45,607 nucleotides of DNA from Kocuria coralli (GTDB taxonomy: Bacteria; Actinomycetota; Actinomycetes; Actinomycetales; Micrococcaceae), in assembly GCF_008831305.1 (NCBI RefSeq), contig NZ_ML708629.1, forward strand, positions 1 through 45,607, given 5' to 3'. Positions 32,635 to 40,538 of this stretch are shown here, one piece after another. Every line of letters begins with the position of its first letter. Within the stretch, counting starts at the first letter, position 1. Under the pieces are notes generated by a model. That model was given only the letters and a program-made list of their open reading frames with translations. It did not search any database and had not been told where the DNA came from. The position numbers and the translations under genes are program-made.

Positions 32635-34113
32635 TCAGGAGTCGTCCGCGGCGGGCGCCGCGTCCTGGGCGGCCTGTGCCGCCGCGGCGGCAGCGGTACC
32701 GGCGCGGTTCTCGAGCACCCAGTCCTTCACGATGACCTGACGGCCTTCGGTCAGGGCCAGGGCGCCCGCGGGGACGTCCTTGCGGACCGTGGTGCTGGCG
32801 CCGGAGTATGCGCCGTCGCCCACGGTGACCGGGGCGACGTACATGTTGTCGGAACCCATGCGCACGTGGTTGCCGACGGTCGTGCGGCTCTTGTTCACGC
32901 CGTCGTAGTTGACGAACACGCTCGCGGCGCCGATGTTCGAGTGCTCGCCGATCGTGGCGTCGCCGACATAGGACAGATGGGGGACCTTGGAGCCCATGCC
33001 GATCTGGGAGTTCTTGGTCTCCACGAACGTGCCGATCTTGCCATCGGCCCCCAGCTCGGTGCCCGGGCGGAGGTAGGCGAAGGGACCCACCGAGGCGCCG
33101 TCGCCGATCGTGGAGCCCGAGCCGTGGGTGCGCACCACGGTGGCGCCCTGGCCCACGCGCACGTCGGTCAGCGTGGTATCCGGGCCCACGACGGCGTCCT
33201 CGCCGATCGAGGTCACGCCGTGCAGCTGGGTGTTGGGGTGGATCACGGCGTCGCGGGCGATCGCCACGTCCGCGCCGATCCAGGTGGTCTCCGGGTCGAC
33301 GATGGTCACGCCGTTGCGCATGTGGGCCTCGGCCGTCCGCCGGCGGAGGTAGCCGCCCAGGGCCGCCAGCTGGACGCGGTCGTTGGCGCCCTCGACCTCC
33401 ATGTAGTCGGCCATGGTCAGCGCATCGACGCGCCCGCCCTCGGCCCGCACGATCGCGGGGACATCCGTCAGGTACATCTCGCGCTGGGCGTTGTCGACGG
33501 TCACCTTGGCCAGGGCATCCCGCAGGACGGCGGCGTCGAAGGCGAAGATCCCGGAATTGATCTCCGCGACCGCCCTCTCCGCCTCGGACGCGTCCTTGAA
33601 CTCGCGGATGTCGGTGAAGGCGCCGTCGGCGCCGCGCAGGATCCGGCCGTACTTCCCCGGCTCCGGATGGATCGCGGTCAGCACGGTCACGTCGTTGCCG
33701 CGCGCATCGTGGTGGGACACCAGATCGCGCAGGGTCTGGGCGGTCAGCAACGGGACGTCCCCGTAGGTCACCACGATGGTGCCCTCGACCCGGGCCTGGT
33801 CGTCGAGCTTCTGCAGGCCGGCCAGCACCGCCGAACCGGTGCCGGGCACCTCGGACTGATCCGCGATGACGGCCTGAGGATCGAAGTCCAGGACGTGCTG
33901 GGCCACCCGGTCACGGTCGTGCCGGACCACGACCGCCAGCCGCTTCGGCTCAAGGGTCCGTGCAGCCGCGAGGGAGTGCCCGACCATGGACCGCCCCCCG
34001 ATCTCGTGCATGATCTTGGGCCTCTTGGACTTCATCCGGGTGCCTTGCCCGGCGGCCAGGACGATGACGGCTGCGGGATTCGTGATGGACTGCTCAGCAT
34101 CGGTGGTGGTCAC
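32635..34113 (-). CDS. glmU: Bifunctional UDP-GlcNAc pyrophosphorylase / glucosamine-1-phosphate acetyltransferase GlmU
   Basis: 492 residues from GTG 34113, chosen because GAGGAG sits ten bases upstream; longer readings would run into the tRNA gene. The N-terminal uridylyltransferase begins VIVLAAGQGTRMKSKRPK and includes YGDVPLL (metal Asp) and the GKYGRI strand. From about residue 255 the left-handed beta-helix acetyltransferase is seen as repeated hexapeptides (IGADVAIARDAVIHP, VGDATIGEHSNIGAAS, FVNYDGVNKSRTTVG). The ~40-residue Ala/Asp-rich tail is common in actinobacterial GlmU. It makes UDP-GlcNAc for peptidoglycan and wall polymers, and could also feed EPS synthesis. Confidence 0.96.
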   Translation of the reverse strand: MTTTDAEQSITNPAAVIVLAAGQGTRMKSKRPKIMHEIGGRSMVGHSLAAARTLEPKRLAVVVRHDRDRVAQHVLDFDPQAVIADQSEVPGTGSAVLAGLQKLDDQARVEGTIVVTYGDVPLLTAQTLRDLVSHHDARGNDVTVLTAIHPEPGKYGRILRGADGAFTDIREFKDASEAERAVAEINSGIFAFDAAVLRDALAKVTVDNAQREMYLTDVPAIVRAEGGRVDALTMADYMEVEGANDRVQLAALGGYLRRRTAEAHMRNGVTIVDPETTWIGADVAIARDAVIHPNTQLHGVTSIGEDAVVGPDTTLTDVRVGQGATVVRTHGSGSTIGDGASVGPFAYLRPGTELGADGKIGTFVETKNSQIGMGSKVPHLSYVGDATIGEHSNIGAASVFVNYDGVNKSRTTVGNHVRMGSDNMYVAPVTVGDGAYSGASTTVRKDVPAGALALTEGRQVIVKDWVLENRAGTAAAAAAQAAQDAAPAADDS

Positions 34114-34193
34114 GATGTGGCTGCTCCTCGTGATCGACTGGCCGTCTTCGGCCATAGGGGGCGTACGGGAGGGCATCGACGGATGTCGATTCG

Positions 34194-34266
34194 TTCCGCC
34201 TCTAGGACTCGAACCTAGACTCCACGGCTCCAAAGGCCGGGGTGCTGCCGATTACACCAAGGCGGA
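34194..34266 (-). tRNA. tRNA-Gln (anticodon UUG)
   Basis: The 7-bp acceptor stem TCCGCCT/AGGCGGA, a D-arm with TAATCGGCAG, an anticodon loop CTTTGGA with anticodon TTG (plus-strand 34231-34233), and a T-arm with GGTTCGAGTCC are all present. The discriminator base is A, and CCA is not encoded. It lies just upstream of glmU on the same strand, a common actinobacterial arrangement. Confidence 0.95.
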
Positions 34267-34505
34267 ACGCCACCGGTCTCGCGCCGTGGGCCGCTTGTGA
34301 GCGGGTGGGTGTCCAGTGGCGGTGCACCATGTGCACGGTGAGTCACCCTACCATTCAGGCGCTGATCCCATGGCTCGCTCACGGCTGCGTCCAGGGCCGG
34401 TCCCGGCACCTGCTCGAAGGCGCGCCCGCCGGCATCGTGCCCTGTCCAGGCCGTCGCCGGACCTCCATGGGAGTCCCCGATTTCAGGGGTGTACGGCCGC
34501 GTCCG

Positions 34506-34520
34506 TACCCTTGTCGGGTG
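34506..34520 (+). promoter_or_regulatory. Probable leaderless promoter of the ABC-F gene
   Basis: TACCCT (34506-34511) matches the TAnnnT form of actinobacterial -10 boxes and ends six bases before the GTG start (34518). Transcription would start at or next to the GTG. There is no ribosome-binding site, which supports a leaderless mRNA. The rest of the 251-bp gap from the tRNA holds no gene. Confidence 0.6.
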
Positions 34521-36368
34521 GCCCACTTGTTGAACGGCGAAAACCTGCACCTCTCCTTCCCCACCCGTACCGTCCTGGAGGGGGTGACGGTCGGCATCGA
34601 CGGCGGTGATCGCATCGGCATCGTGGGGCGCAACGGTGACGGCAAGTCCACCCTCATGAAGATCCTGGCGGGTCGCCTGGACCCCGACGAGGGGCGCGTC
34701 ACCGCCCGCTCCGGGACCCGCATCGGGATGCTCGACCAGTCCGACGCCCTGGATCCGGAGCTCACGGTTGGGGCCGCCGTGGTCGGGGGCCGCGAGGAGC
34801 ACGAGTGGGCTGGAGACCCCAAGGTCCGTGACGTGATCGGCGGGCTGGTGGCCGACCTGGACTGGGATGCCCGTGTGGGCGAACTGTCCGGCGGGCAGCG
34901 ACGGCGCACCGCCCTGGCCGCCCTGCTGACCCGGGACTGGGACGTACTGTTCCTGGACGAGCCCACCAACCATCTGGACGTCGAAGGCATCGCGTGGCTG
35001 GCCGGGCACCTGAACCAGCGCTGGCCCGCCAGCCAGGGAGGCCTGCTGGTGGTCACCCACGACCGCTGGTTCCTGGACGAGGTCTCCACCTCCACCTGGG
35101 AGGTGCACGACCGCATCGTGGAGCCTTTCGAGGGCGGCTATGCGGCCTACGTGCTCCAGCGCGTCGAGCGCGACCGGCAGGCGGCGGTAGCCGAGGCCAA
35201 ACGCCAGAACCTGATGAAGAAGGAGCTGGCGTGGCTGCGCCGCGGTGCGCCTGCGCGGACCTCGAAGCCCAAGTTCCGGATCGACGCCGCCAACGAGCTG
35301 ATCGCCGACGTCCCGCCGCCGCGCGACACCGTGGCGCTGTCCCGCATGGCGGTCTCCCGCCTGGGCAAGCGCGTGGTGGACCTGGAGGATGCGAGCGTCA
35401 CCTACGACGGCGCCGAGCGCGGCTACTCCCCCGACGACGAGTCCGTGGCCTCGACCGAGCCGCGGGAGGTCCTCCACGACATCACCTGGCGCATCGGCCC
35501 GGGCGAGCGAACGGGCATCCTGGGCCGCAACGGCGCAGGCAAGTCCACCCTGCTGCATCTGGTCACGGGCGAGCTGGAGCCCACCTCCGGGCGGGTGGTG
35601 CGCGGCAAGACCGTGAAGGTCGCCGTGCTGACCCAGCATCTGCGCGAGCTGGACGAGGTGAGCGGAGAGCGCGTCTCGGAGGTGATCGGTCGCAAGAGGA
35701 CCTCCTACGTCGCCGACGGCAAGGAGCTGACCCCCGGACAGCTGCTCGAACGGCTGGGATTCACGAACGCGCAGCTGGCCACGCCGGTTCGCGAGCTCTC
35801 CGGCGGGCAGAAGCGGCGGCTGCAGCTCCTGCTGATCCTGCTGGACGAACCCAATGTGCTGGTGCTCGACGAGCCGACGAACGATCTGGACACGGACATG
35901 CTCGCGGCCATGGAGGACCTGCTGGACACCTGGCCCGGGACCCTGCTGGTGGTCTCGCACGACCGGTACCTGCTGGAGCGCATCACCGATCAGCAGTACG
36001 CCGTGATCGACGGCGGCTTCAGGCATCTGCCCGGCGGGGTGGACGAGTACCTGAGGCTGGCCGCCCGGGAGGGCAAGGACGCCTCGTCGTCGAACCCGCT
36101 GACCGCCGACTCCACGGCTCCCGCGACCGCCGGGGACGACACGGCGTTGTCGGGCGCCCAGGCCCGAGCCGCGCAGAAGGAGGTGGGATCGATCGAACGG
36201 CGCCTGGAGAAGCTCTCCGGCCAGATCGAGGCCAAGCACGAGCAGCTGGCGGCCCACGACCAGTCCGACTTCGAGGGTCTTCAGCGGCTCAGCACCGAGC
36301 TGCGCGCCCTGGAGAGCGAGACCGCCGATCTCGAGGAGCGCTGGCTGGAGCTCTCCGAGCAGCTCTGA
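34518..36368 (+). CDS. ABC-F ATPase (Uup/EttA-like, no membrane domain)
   Basis: 616 residues from GTG 34518. Two ABC domains: Walker A GRNGDGKST (37-45), signature ELSGGQRRR and Walker B VLFLDEPTNHLD in the first; GRNGAGKST, ELSGGQKRR and VLVLDEPTNDLD in the second. The inter-domain linker (PtIM-like) is basic and helical, with ELAWLRRGAPARTSKPKFR, the usual ABC-F arm that enters the ribosomal E site. A C-terminal coiled coil (about 540-616) resembles Uup. It has no TM segment. ABC-F proteins act on ribosomes, some giving antibiotic protection; no resistance hallmark can be assigned by eye. The gene ends in a duplicated EQL-stop (36357-36380). Confidence 0.93.
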   Translation: MAHLLNGENLHLSFPTRTVLEGVTVGIDGGDRIGIVGRNGDGKSTLMKILAGRLDPDEGRVTARSGTRIGMLDQSDALDPELTVGAAVVGGREEHEWAGDPKVRDVIGGLVADLDWDARVGELSGGQRRRTALAALLTRDWDVLFLDEPTNHLDVEGIAWLAGHLNQRWPASQGGLLVVTHDRWFLDEVSTSTWEVHDRIVEPFEGGYAAYVLQRVERDRQAAVAEAKRQNLMKKELAWLRRGAPARTSKPKFRIDAANELIADVPPPRDTVALSRMAVSRLGKRVVDLEDASVTYDGAERGYSPDDESVASTEPREVLHDITWRIGPGERTGILGRNGAGKSTLLHLVTGELEPTSGRVVRGKTVKVAVLTQHLRELDEVSGERVSEVIGRKRTSYVADGKELTPGQLLERLGFTNAQLATPVRELSGGQKRRLQLLLILLDEPNVLVLDEPTNDLDTDMLAAMEDLLDTWPGTLLVVSHDRYLLERITDQQYAVIDGGFRHLPGGVDEYLRLAAREGKDASSSNPLTADSTAPATAGDDTALSGAQARAAQKEVGSIERRLEKLSGQIEAKHEQLAAHDQSDFEGLQRLSTELRALESETADLEERWLELSEQL

Positions 36369-36380
36369 GAGCAGCTCTGA
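36357..36380 (+). repeat. 12-bp tandem duplication including the ABC-F stop codon
   Basis: GAGCAGCTCTGA occurs twice in a row, in frame. The first copy encodes the last three residues Glu-Gln-Leu and the stop; the second gives the same residues and stop again, so read-through would add only four residues before stopping. It looks like replication slippage. Confidence 0.85.
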
Positions 36381-36383
36381 CCG

Positions 36384-36427
36384 CCGTCCGCCTCTGCCAT
36401 CGGGCACCCGGTGGCAGAGGCGGACGG
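36384..36427. terminator. Bidirectional hairpin between the ABC-F gene and the APC permease
   Basis: Arms 36384-36399 and 36412-36427 form a perfect 16-bp stem, extended inward by four further pairs (one G-T) to a GCAC loop. It sits 16 bp after the ABC-F stop and 10 bp before the stop of the convergent permease gene. Confidence 0.82.
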
Positions 36428-36437
36428 AGCCACGACG

Positions 36438-37901
36438 CTAGAAGCGGGAGATCTCCTCGGTCTCCTCGCGCTCCGGGTTCCGCAGGCGGTTGACCAGCCA
36501 GGTGATCGCCCAGAGGACGACGCCGATCGCCAGGAGCGCACCGGCGATCTCGTACTGGATCCATTCCTCGCGGGCCCGTGCCCACGGGCCGACCAGGAAG
36601 AGCGAGAACACCGCGCCCAGGATGGGCAGCACCGTGGGGGCCCGGAAGCCGTCTTCGGGGGTGGGGTCACGGCGCAGCACGAGCACCGCGACGTTGACGA
36701 CGGCGAAGACGCACAGCAGCAGCAGGGCCGTCGTATTGCCCAGAGCGCCGACGATCCCGCTGTCGGAGTTCTGGTTGACGTAGGCGATCAGGCCGATGGC
36801 GAGCAGGGTGCTGAAGACGATGGCGACCCACGGTGACCGGCGCTTGGGCAGCACCGCGCCCAGTGCTTTGGGCAGCACCTCCTGCTTGGCCATGCCGTAG
36901 AGCAGACGGCTGGCCATCAGCATGTTGATCAGTGCGGTGTTGACCACCGCGAAGATCGTGAGGAACGGGAAGATCGCATCGACCGGGATGCCGGGAGCGC
37001 CGATGCGGACGACGTCGAGCAGGATCCCGGCGTCGGGGTTCTGCGGATTCGTGATGTCGCCCGTGGGCACCACGAGGATCACGGTCGCGGCCACGAGCAT
37101 GTAGATCAGCGCGCACAGTCCCAGGCCGGTGAGCATGATCTTGGGGAAGATCTGCCGCGGGTTCTTGCACTCCTCGACGAGGTTCACGGAGTCCTCGAAA
37201 CCGACCATGGCGAAGAAGGCTATGGCGGTGCCGATGGTGACGGCTGTGAAGACCCCGCGGTCGGAGGGAGTCTCGAACACGACCAGGCGGCTGGCATCGC
37301 CCTCCCCGTTGACGATCGCGATGCACCCGATGAAGATGATCACGGCCATCACGGCCAGCGTCACGACGGTGAGGACGACGTTGAACTTCACGCCCTCGCC
37401 GACACCGCGCAGGTTGATGAGGGCAAGGACCACGATGATGCCCATGGCCGTGAACATGGTGGCTGTCGGGCCGGTGGGGACCCCGTCGGCGAATTGGCCG
37501 ATGCCGATCAGGAGGTTCTGGCCGACCAGCGTGGCGGAGGTCGAGGCGCTCGTGATGCCGGAGCAGGCGACGGCGAAAGCCACGATGAACGTGACGAAGT
37601 GGATGCGGAAGGCCTTGTGGGCGTACAGCGCGGCGCCGGCGGCGAACGGGTATTTCGTCACGAGCTCCAGATAGGAGAACGCCGTGAGGGTCGCGATGAC
37701 GAAGGCCAGCAGGAACGGCAGCCAGGCGATGCCGCCGACCTGACCCGCCACCCGTCCGGTGATCGCGAAGATCCCCGCCCCGATGATGTCGCCCATGATG
37801 AGCAGAAGCAGGAGTTTCGGCCCGATCACCCTCTTCAGCGGGCCGTCTTCCCCTCCGCCCTCTATCGCTGCGACGGCTTCAGTGTCGAGCTTTGCCATCA
37901 T
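36438..37901 (-). CDS. APC-superfamily amino acid permease (12 TM)
   Basis: 487 residues from ATG 37901 (a second ATG follows at once), with AGAAGG five bases upstream. The long frame upstream of it is not credible as coding. About 20 polar residues lead to TM1 with GDIIGAGIFAITGRVAGQVGG, the glycine-rich unwound helix that binds the amino group in APC carriers. TM6 has a similar FFAMVGFEDSVNLVEECKNP motif. A C-terminal basic/acidic tail follows TM12. It is likely a proton-coupled amino acid importer; the substrate cannot be read from sequence. It stands alone between two terminators or intergenic regions, not in an operon. Confidence 0.88.
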   Translation of the reverse strand: MMAKLDTEAVAAIEGGGEDGPLKRVIGPKLLLLLIMGDIIGAGIFAITGRVAGQVGGIAWLPFLLAFVIATLTAFSYLELVTKYPFAAGAALYAHKAFRIHFVTFIVAFAVACSGITSASTSATLVGQNLLIGIGQFADGVPTGPTATMFTAMGIIVVLALINLRGVGEGVKFNVVLTVVTLAVMAVIIFIGCIAIVNGEGDASRLVVFETPSDRGVFTAVTIGTAIAFFAMVGFEDSVNLVEECKNPRQIFPKIMLTGLGLCALIYMLVAATVILVVPTGDITNPQNPDAGILLDVVRIGAPGIPVDAIFPFLTIFAVVNTALINMLMASRLLYGMAKQEVLPKALGAVLPKRRSPWVAIVFSTLLAIGLIAYVNQNSDSGIVGALGNTTALLLLCVFAVVNVAVLVLRRDPTPEDGFRAPTVLPILGAVFSLFLVGPWARAREEWIQYEIAGALLAIGVVLWAITWLVNRLRNPEREETEEISRF

Positions 37902-38239
37902 CGCACCTTCTCTCGTGTGTCGCTGGGGCTTCGCTTCAGGAGACTTCGCAGAACCCGCGGGGTTAGAAAGTAACCCGATCGACGGCGGCAAGCCCGGTGA
38001 TCGGATCATTTTTACACAAGGGAAATCCGGACGGGGGCGCTGGCCCTCGCCAGACGGGAAGCGGGAGCCGCCCGGTGGACGGGAGCAGAACCCCTGCAAT
38101 ATTTGTCTTATTGACAGGACTAATGCGGAAGGCCAGAATGGGACGCGTTTTGCACCGGCAGCGCAGCCCTTGCATGCCGGGCGACCCCTCGTTCCTCGGC
38201 GAGCGCTGCGCGCCGCACGATCACGATGGAGGGTCCCCT
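37902..38239. other. 338-bp divergent intergenic region of the two permease genes
   Basis: No gene is supported, although two frames are open across it. It holds the promoters of the APC permease (minus) and GntP permease (plus). The best plus-strand promoter is at 38111-38139. The bases at 38007-38020 are A/T-rich for this genome and may belong to the minus-strand promoter. Confidence 0.55.
38111..38139 (+). promoter_or_regulatory. Putative sigma-70-type promoter of the GntP permease
   Basis: TTGACA (38111-38116), a 17-base spacer and CAGAAT (38134-38139) match the -35/-10 consensus in ten of twelve bases. It would give a leader of about 95 bases before the TTG start at 38240. Confidence 0.55.
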
Positions 38240-39619
38240 TTGGAAGACGCGGTCCCGGCACTGAGTGCCGGATGGTTGTTGGTCATACTCGCAGGAGCGA
38301 TCACCGCTCTGCTCGTCCTGATCATCAAAGTCCGGCTCAACGCCAACCTCGCCCTGATCCTCATCTCGGCACTGACCGCCGTGGCGACCCGCATCCCGAC
38401 AGCGGAGATCGTTCCCACGATGATCGAAGGGTTCGGGACCACCCTGGGCAACGTCGCCCTGCTCATCGGCCTGGGCGCCATGCTGGGCCGCATGCTGGAG
38501 CAATCCGGTGGCGCGGATGTGCTCGCTGAGGGCATGCTCAGGATCTTCGGGGAGAAGCGCGCACCGCTCGCCCTGTCGGTGGCATCCCTGCTCTTCGGCT
38601 TCCCCATCTTCTTCGACGCCGGCCTGGTCGTGATGCTCCCGATCATCTTCTCGATAGCCCAGCGTTTCGGCGGATCGGTTCTCATCTACGCCCTGCCGGC
38701 CGCCGGAGCGTTCCAGGTGATGCACGGCCTCATGCCACCTCATCCGGGGCCTGTGGCCGCCACCGGCCTGATCGGGGCGAACCTGGGGCTGGTCCTGATG
38801 ACCGGCCTCTTGATCTCCGTGCCGGTGTGGTACCTGGCGGGCTACCGGTTCACCATGTGGCTGGGCCGGAGATACGACCTGCCCGTGCCGGAGATCCTCG
38901 GCGGAACCCAGTCCCGTGAGCTCCAGGGGCCCCGCCCCTCCATGGCGGTCGTGCTGTCCCTGCTCTTGCTGCCCGTCCTTCTGATCTGCATGAACACCAC
39001 CCTGTCGACGCTGGTGGCGGACGGGCTGATCGGCGGGTCAGGCCTCGTCGATGCGCTGATCGCGCTGGGGCAGACCCCGGTGGCGTTGTTCATCACCGTT
39101 CTGGTGGCCCTCTTCCTCCTCGGCTTCCAGAGGGGGATCCCCGCGCACACCACGGAGGTCCTGGTCGACAAAGCCCTCATGCCGGTGGTCACCATCATCT
39201 TCCTGGCGGGAACGGGCGGAATGTTCGGCGCGGTGCTGCGGGCCAGTGGGATCGGCAGCGCCCTGGCCGACGGACTGGAGACGTTGGGGCTGCCCCTGAT
39301 CGTGGCGGCCTACCTCATCTCGGTGACCCTTCGAGTCGCCCAGGGCTCGGCCACGGTCGCCGTCACCACCACCGCCGCACTGCTGGCCCCGGCCGTGCTG
39401 GTCATGGACCTGGGGGAACTGCAGCTGGCGCTCATCGTGCTGGCCATGGCAGCCGGGTCGTTCTTCGCCTCCCACGTGAACGACTCTGGGTTCTGGCTGG
39501 TCAGGGGGTTCCTCGAGATGGACACCCCCACCGCACTGAAGGTCTGGACGACCACCTCCTCGGTGATCTCCTTGACCTCCTTCGCCCTCGTCGCGGCCGT
39601 CTACGCGGTCGTGTCCTGA
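38240..39619 (+). CDS. GntP-family gluconate/organic acid permease
   Basis: 459 residues from TTG 38240, chosen because GGAGGG is five bases upstream and the first helix starts soon after (SAGWLLVILAGAITALLVLI). Members run about 440-460 residues, so the longer frame is unlikely. Family motifs are GMLGRMLEQSGGADVLA (helical hairpin), FGFPIFFDAGLVVMLPI, LPAAGAFQVMHGLMPPHPGPVAA and LRVAQGSATVA in the second half, and SHVNDSGFWLV near the end. GntP carriers import gluconate, glycerate, fructuronate or similar acids with protons. No gluconate kinase or regulator is adjacent, so the substrate is open. It is convergent with pdxH, 20 bp apart. Confidence 0.92.
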   Translation: MEDAVPALSAGWLLVILAGAITALLVLIIKVRLNANLALILISALTAVATRIPTAEIVPTMIEGFGTTLGNVALLIGLGAMLGRMLEQSGGADVLAEGMLRIFGEKRAPLALSVASLLFGFPIFFDAGLVVMLPIIFSIAQRFGGSVLIYALPAAGAFQVMHGLMPPHPGPVAATGLIGANLGLVLMTGLLISVPVWYLAGYRFTMWLGRRYDLPVPEILGGTQSRELQGPRPSMAVVLSLLLLPVLLICMNTTLSTLVADGLIGGSGLVDALIALGQTPVALFITVLVALFLLGFQRGIPAHTTEVLVDKALMPVVTIIFLAGTGGMFGAVLRASGIGSALADGLETLGLPLIVAAYLISVTLRVAQGSATVAVTTTAALLAPAVLVMDLGELQLALIVLAMAAGSFFASHVNDSGFWLVRGFLEMDTPTALKVWTTTSSVISLTSFALVAAVYAVVS

Positions 39620-39639
39620 CGTCCGGCTGCGACGGGCCG

Positions 39640-40320
39640 CTACGGCTGCAGGCGCTGGCTCTCCCACCCGTCCGGGGAGTCCAGCGGCCTCGGCCGCCCG
39701 TCGGAGGTCCGCCACAGCACCCGGTCGTGCAGCCGGGCGGGCATGCCCACCCAGAACTCGACCTCGGCCGGCCGCAGCCGGTATCCGCCCCACTGCTCGG
39801 GCAGGGGCACCTCCGTGTCGCGGAACCTCGACTCGGCCGCCGCGAACCCGGCGGTGACGGCCTCCCGTGATGCCACCGGCGCGGACTGCGACGAGGACCA
39901 GGAGGCCAGCTGGGAGGCCTGCGGACGCGTGACCCAGTACTCCCGGTCCTCGTCCCTGGTGGTGCGCTCGACCGGGCCGCGGAATCGCACCTGACGGAAC
40001 ATCGGATGCCACAGCATCACCGCGGCGGCATCCGGCGTGGTCTCGAGCTGCCGGCCCTTGGCCGAGTCCAGGTTCGTGAAGAAGCGGAGTCCTCCGGCGT
40101 CGAAATCCTTGATCAGGAGGATGCGGTTGTCCGGGAGCCCGCCGGCGGCGTCGAACGTCGCCAGGGAGGCCGCCGCCGGCTCACCGACCCTCGGATCCGC
40201 CAGAGCCTGCGCCCACCACGATTCGAAGAGTTCCAGGACCGTGGTCTTCGTGTCTCCTGACCCCAGGCCCTCGAGACCGGAGCCGCTGTAGACGACCCTC
40301 CCGTATTCTTCGCTGCGCAT
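39640..40320 (-). CDS. pdxH: Pyridoxamine/pyridoxine 5'-phosphate oxidase
   Basis: 226 residues from ATG 40320 with GGAGG eight bases upstream. FMN-binding and substrate motifs of the family are present: LPDNRILLIKDFDAGGLRFF, TNLDSAKGRQLE, VRFRGPVERT, the helix-loop WSSSQSAPV, and near the end a WGGYRLRPAEVEFWVGM strand followed by RLHDRVLW and a C-terminal WESQRLQP. The enzyme makes PLP from PNP/PMP with oxygen. The GRP-like residues of the usual GRxxRLHDR motif read GMPARLHDR here, a conservative change. PLP would serve SufS and the class III enzyme in this window, but that is no specific link. Confidence 0.92.
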   Translation of the reverse strand: MRSEEYGRVVYSGSGLEGLGSGDTKTTVLELFESWWAQALADPRVGEPAAASLATFDAAGGLPDNRILLIKDFDAGGLRFFTNLDSAKGRQLETTPDAAAVMLWHPMFRQVRFRGPVERTTRDEDREYWVTRPQASQLASWSSSQSAPVASREAVTAGFAAAESRFRDTEVPLPEQWGGYRLRPAEVEFWVGMPARLHDRVLWRTSDGRPRPLDSPDGWESQRLQP

Positions 40321-40376
40321 ATGGCGCCTCCGCTCCACCGGTAGCCGCGGCCTGCCGTCCGGCGGCCTGTCTGACC

Positions 40377-40400
40377 TGGGCGCGTACGCGCACGCGCCCA
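40377..40400. promoter_or_regulatory. Palindromic alternating GC tract between pdxH and the antiporter gene
   Basis: TGGGCGCGT (40377-40385) and ACGCGCCCA (40392-40400) are perfect inverted arms around ACGCGC. The inner 18 bases alternate purine and pyrimidine (GCGCGTACGCGCACGCGC), a Z-DNA-prone pattern. It lies in the 218-bp divergent promoter region and could be an operator. No gene lies in the gap. Confidence 0.5.
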
Positions 40401-40538
40401 ACCCATTCTGCGCCCGGCCTGGCCCTGTGAGGCCAACGGGACCTCGGAGGTGACGCGTATCCGGGTGGACCACGGTAATTTTGGGGAAACCCTAGGCATC
40501 GTGGATTCCCCGCGAGGGGGTGAGGAACGGAGCCCTCG

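Noticed and set aside
34114-34233. N-terminal extension of GlmU by 40 residues
   Set aside because: It would overlap the tRNA-Gln gene and lacks a ribosome-binding site, while the GTG at 34113 has GAGGAG upstream and begins close to the conserved domain.
34215-36407. A 730-codon minus-strand open frame opposite the ABC-F gene
   Set aside because: The plus-strand gene has all ABC-F motifs; the antisense product has none and shows shadow composition.
37902-38261. N-terminal extension of the APC permease by 120 residues
   Set aside because: The added part is basic and low-complexity, overlaps the promoter region of the GntP gene, and the ATG at 37901 has a good ribosome-binding site and fits the family length.
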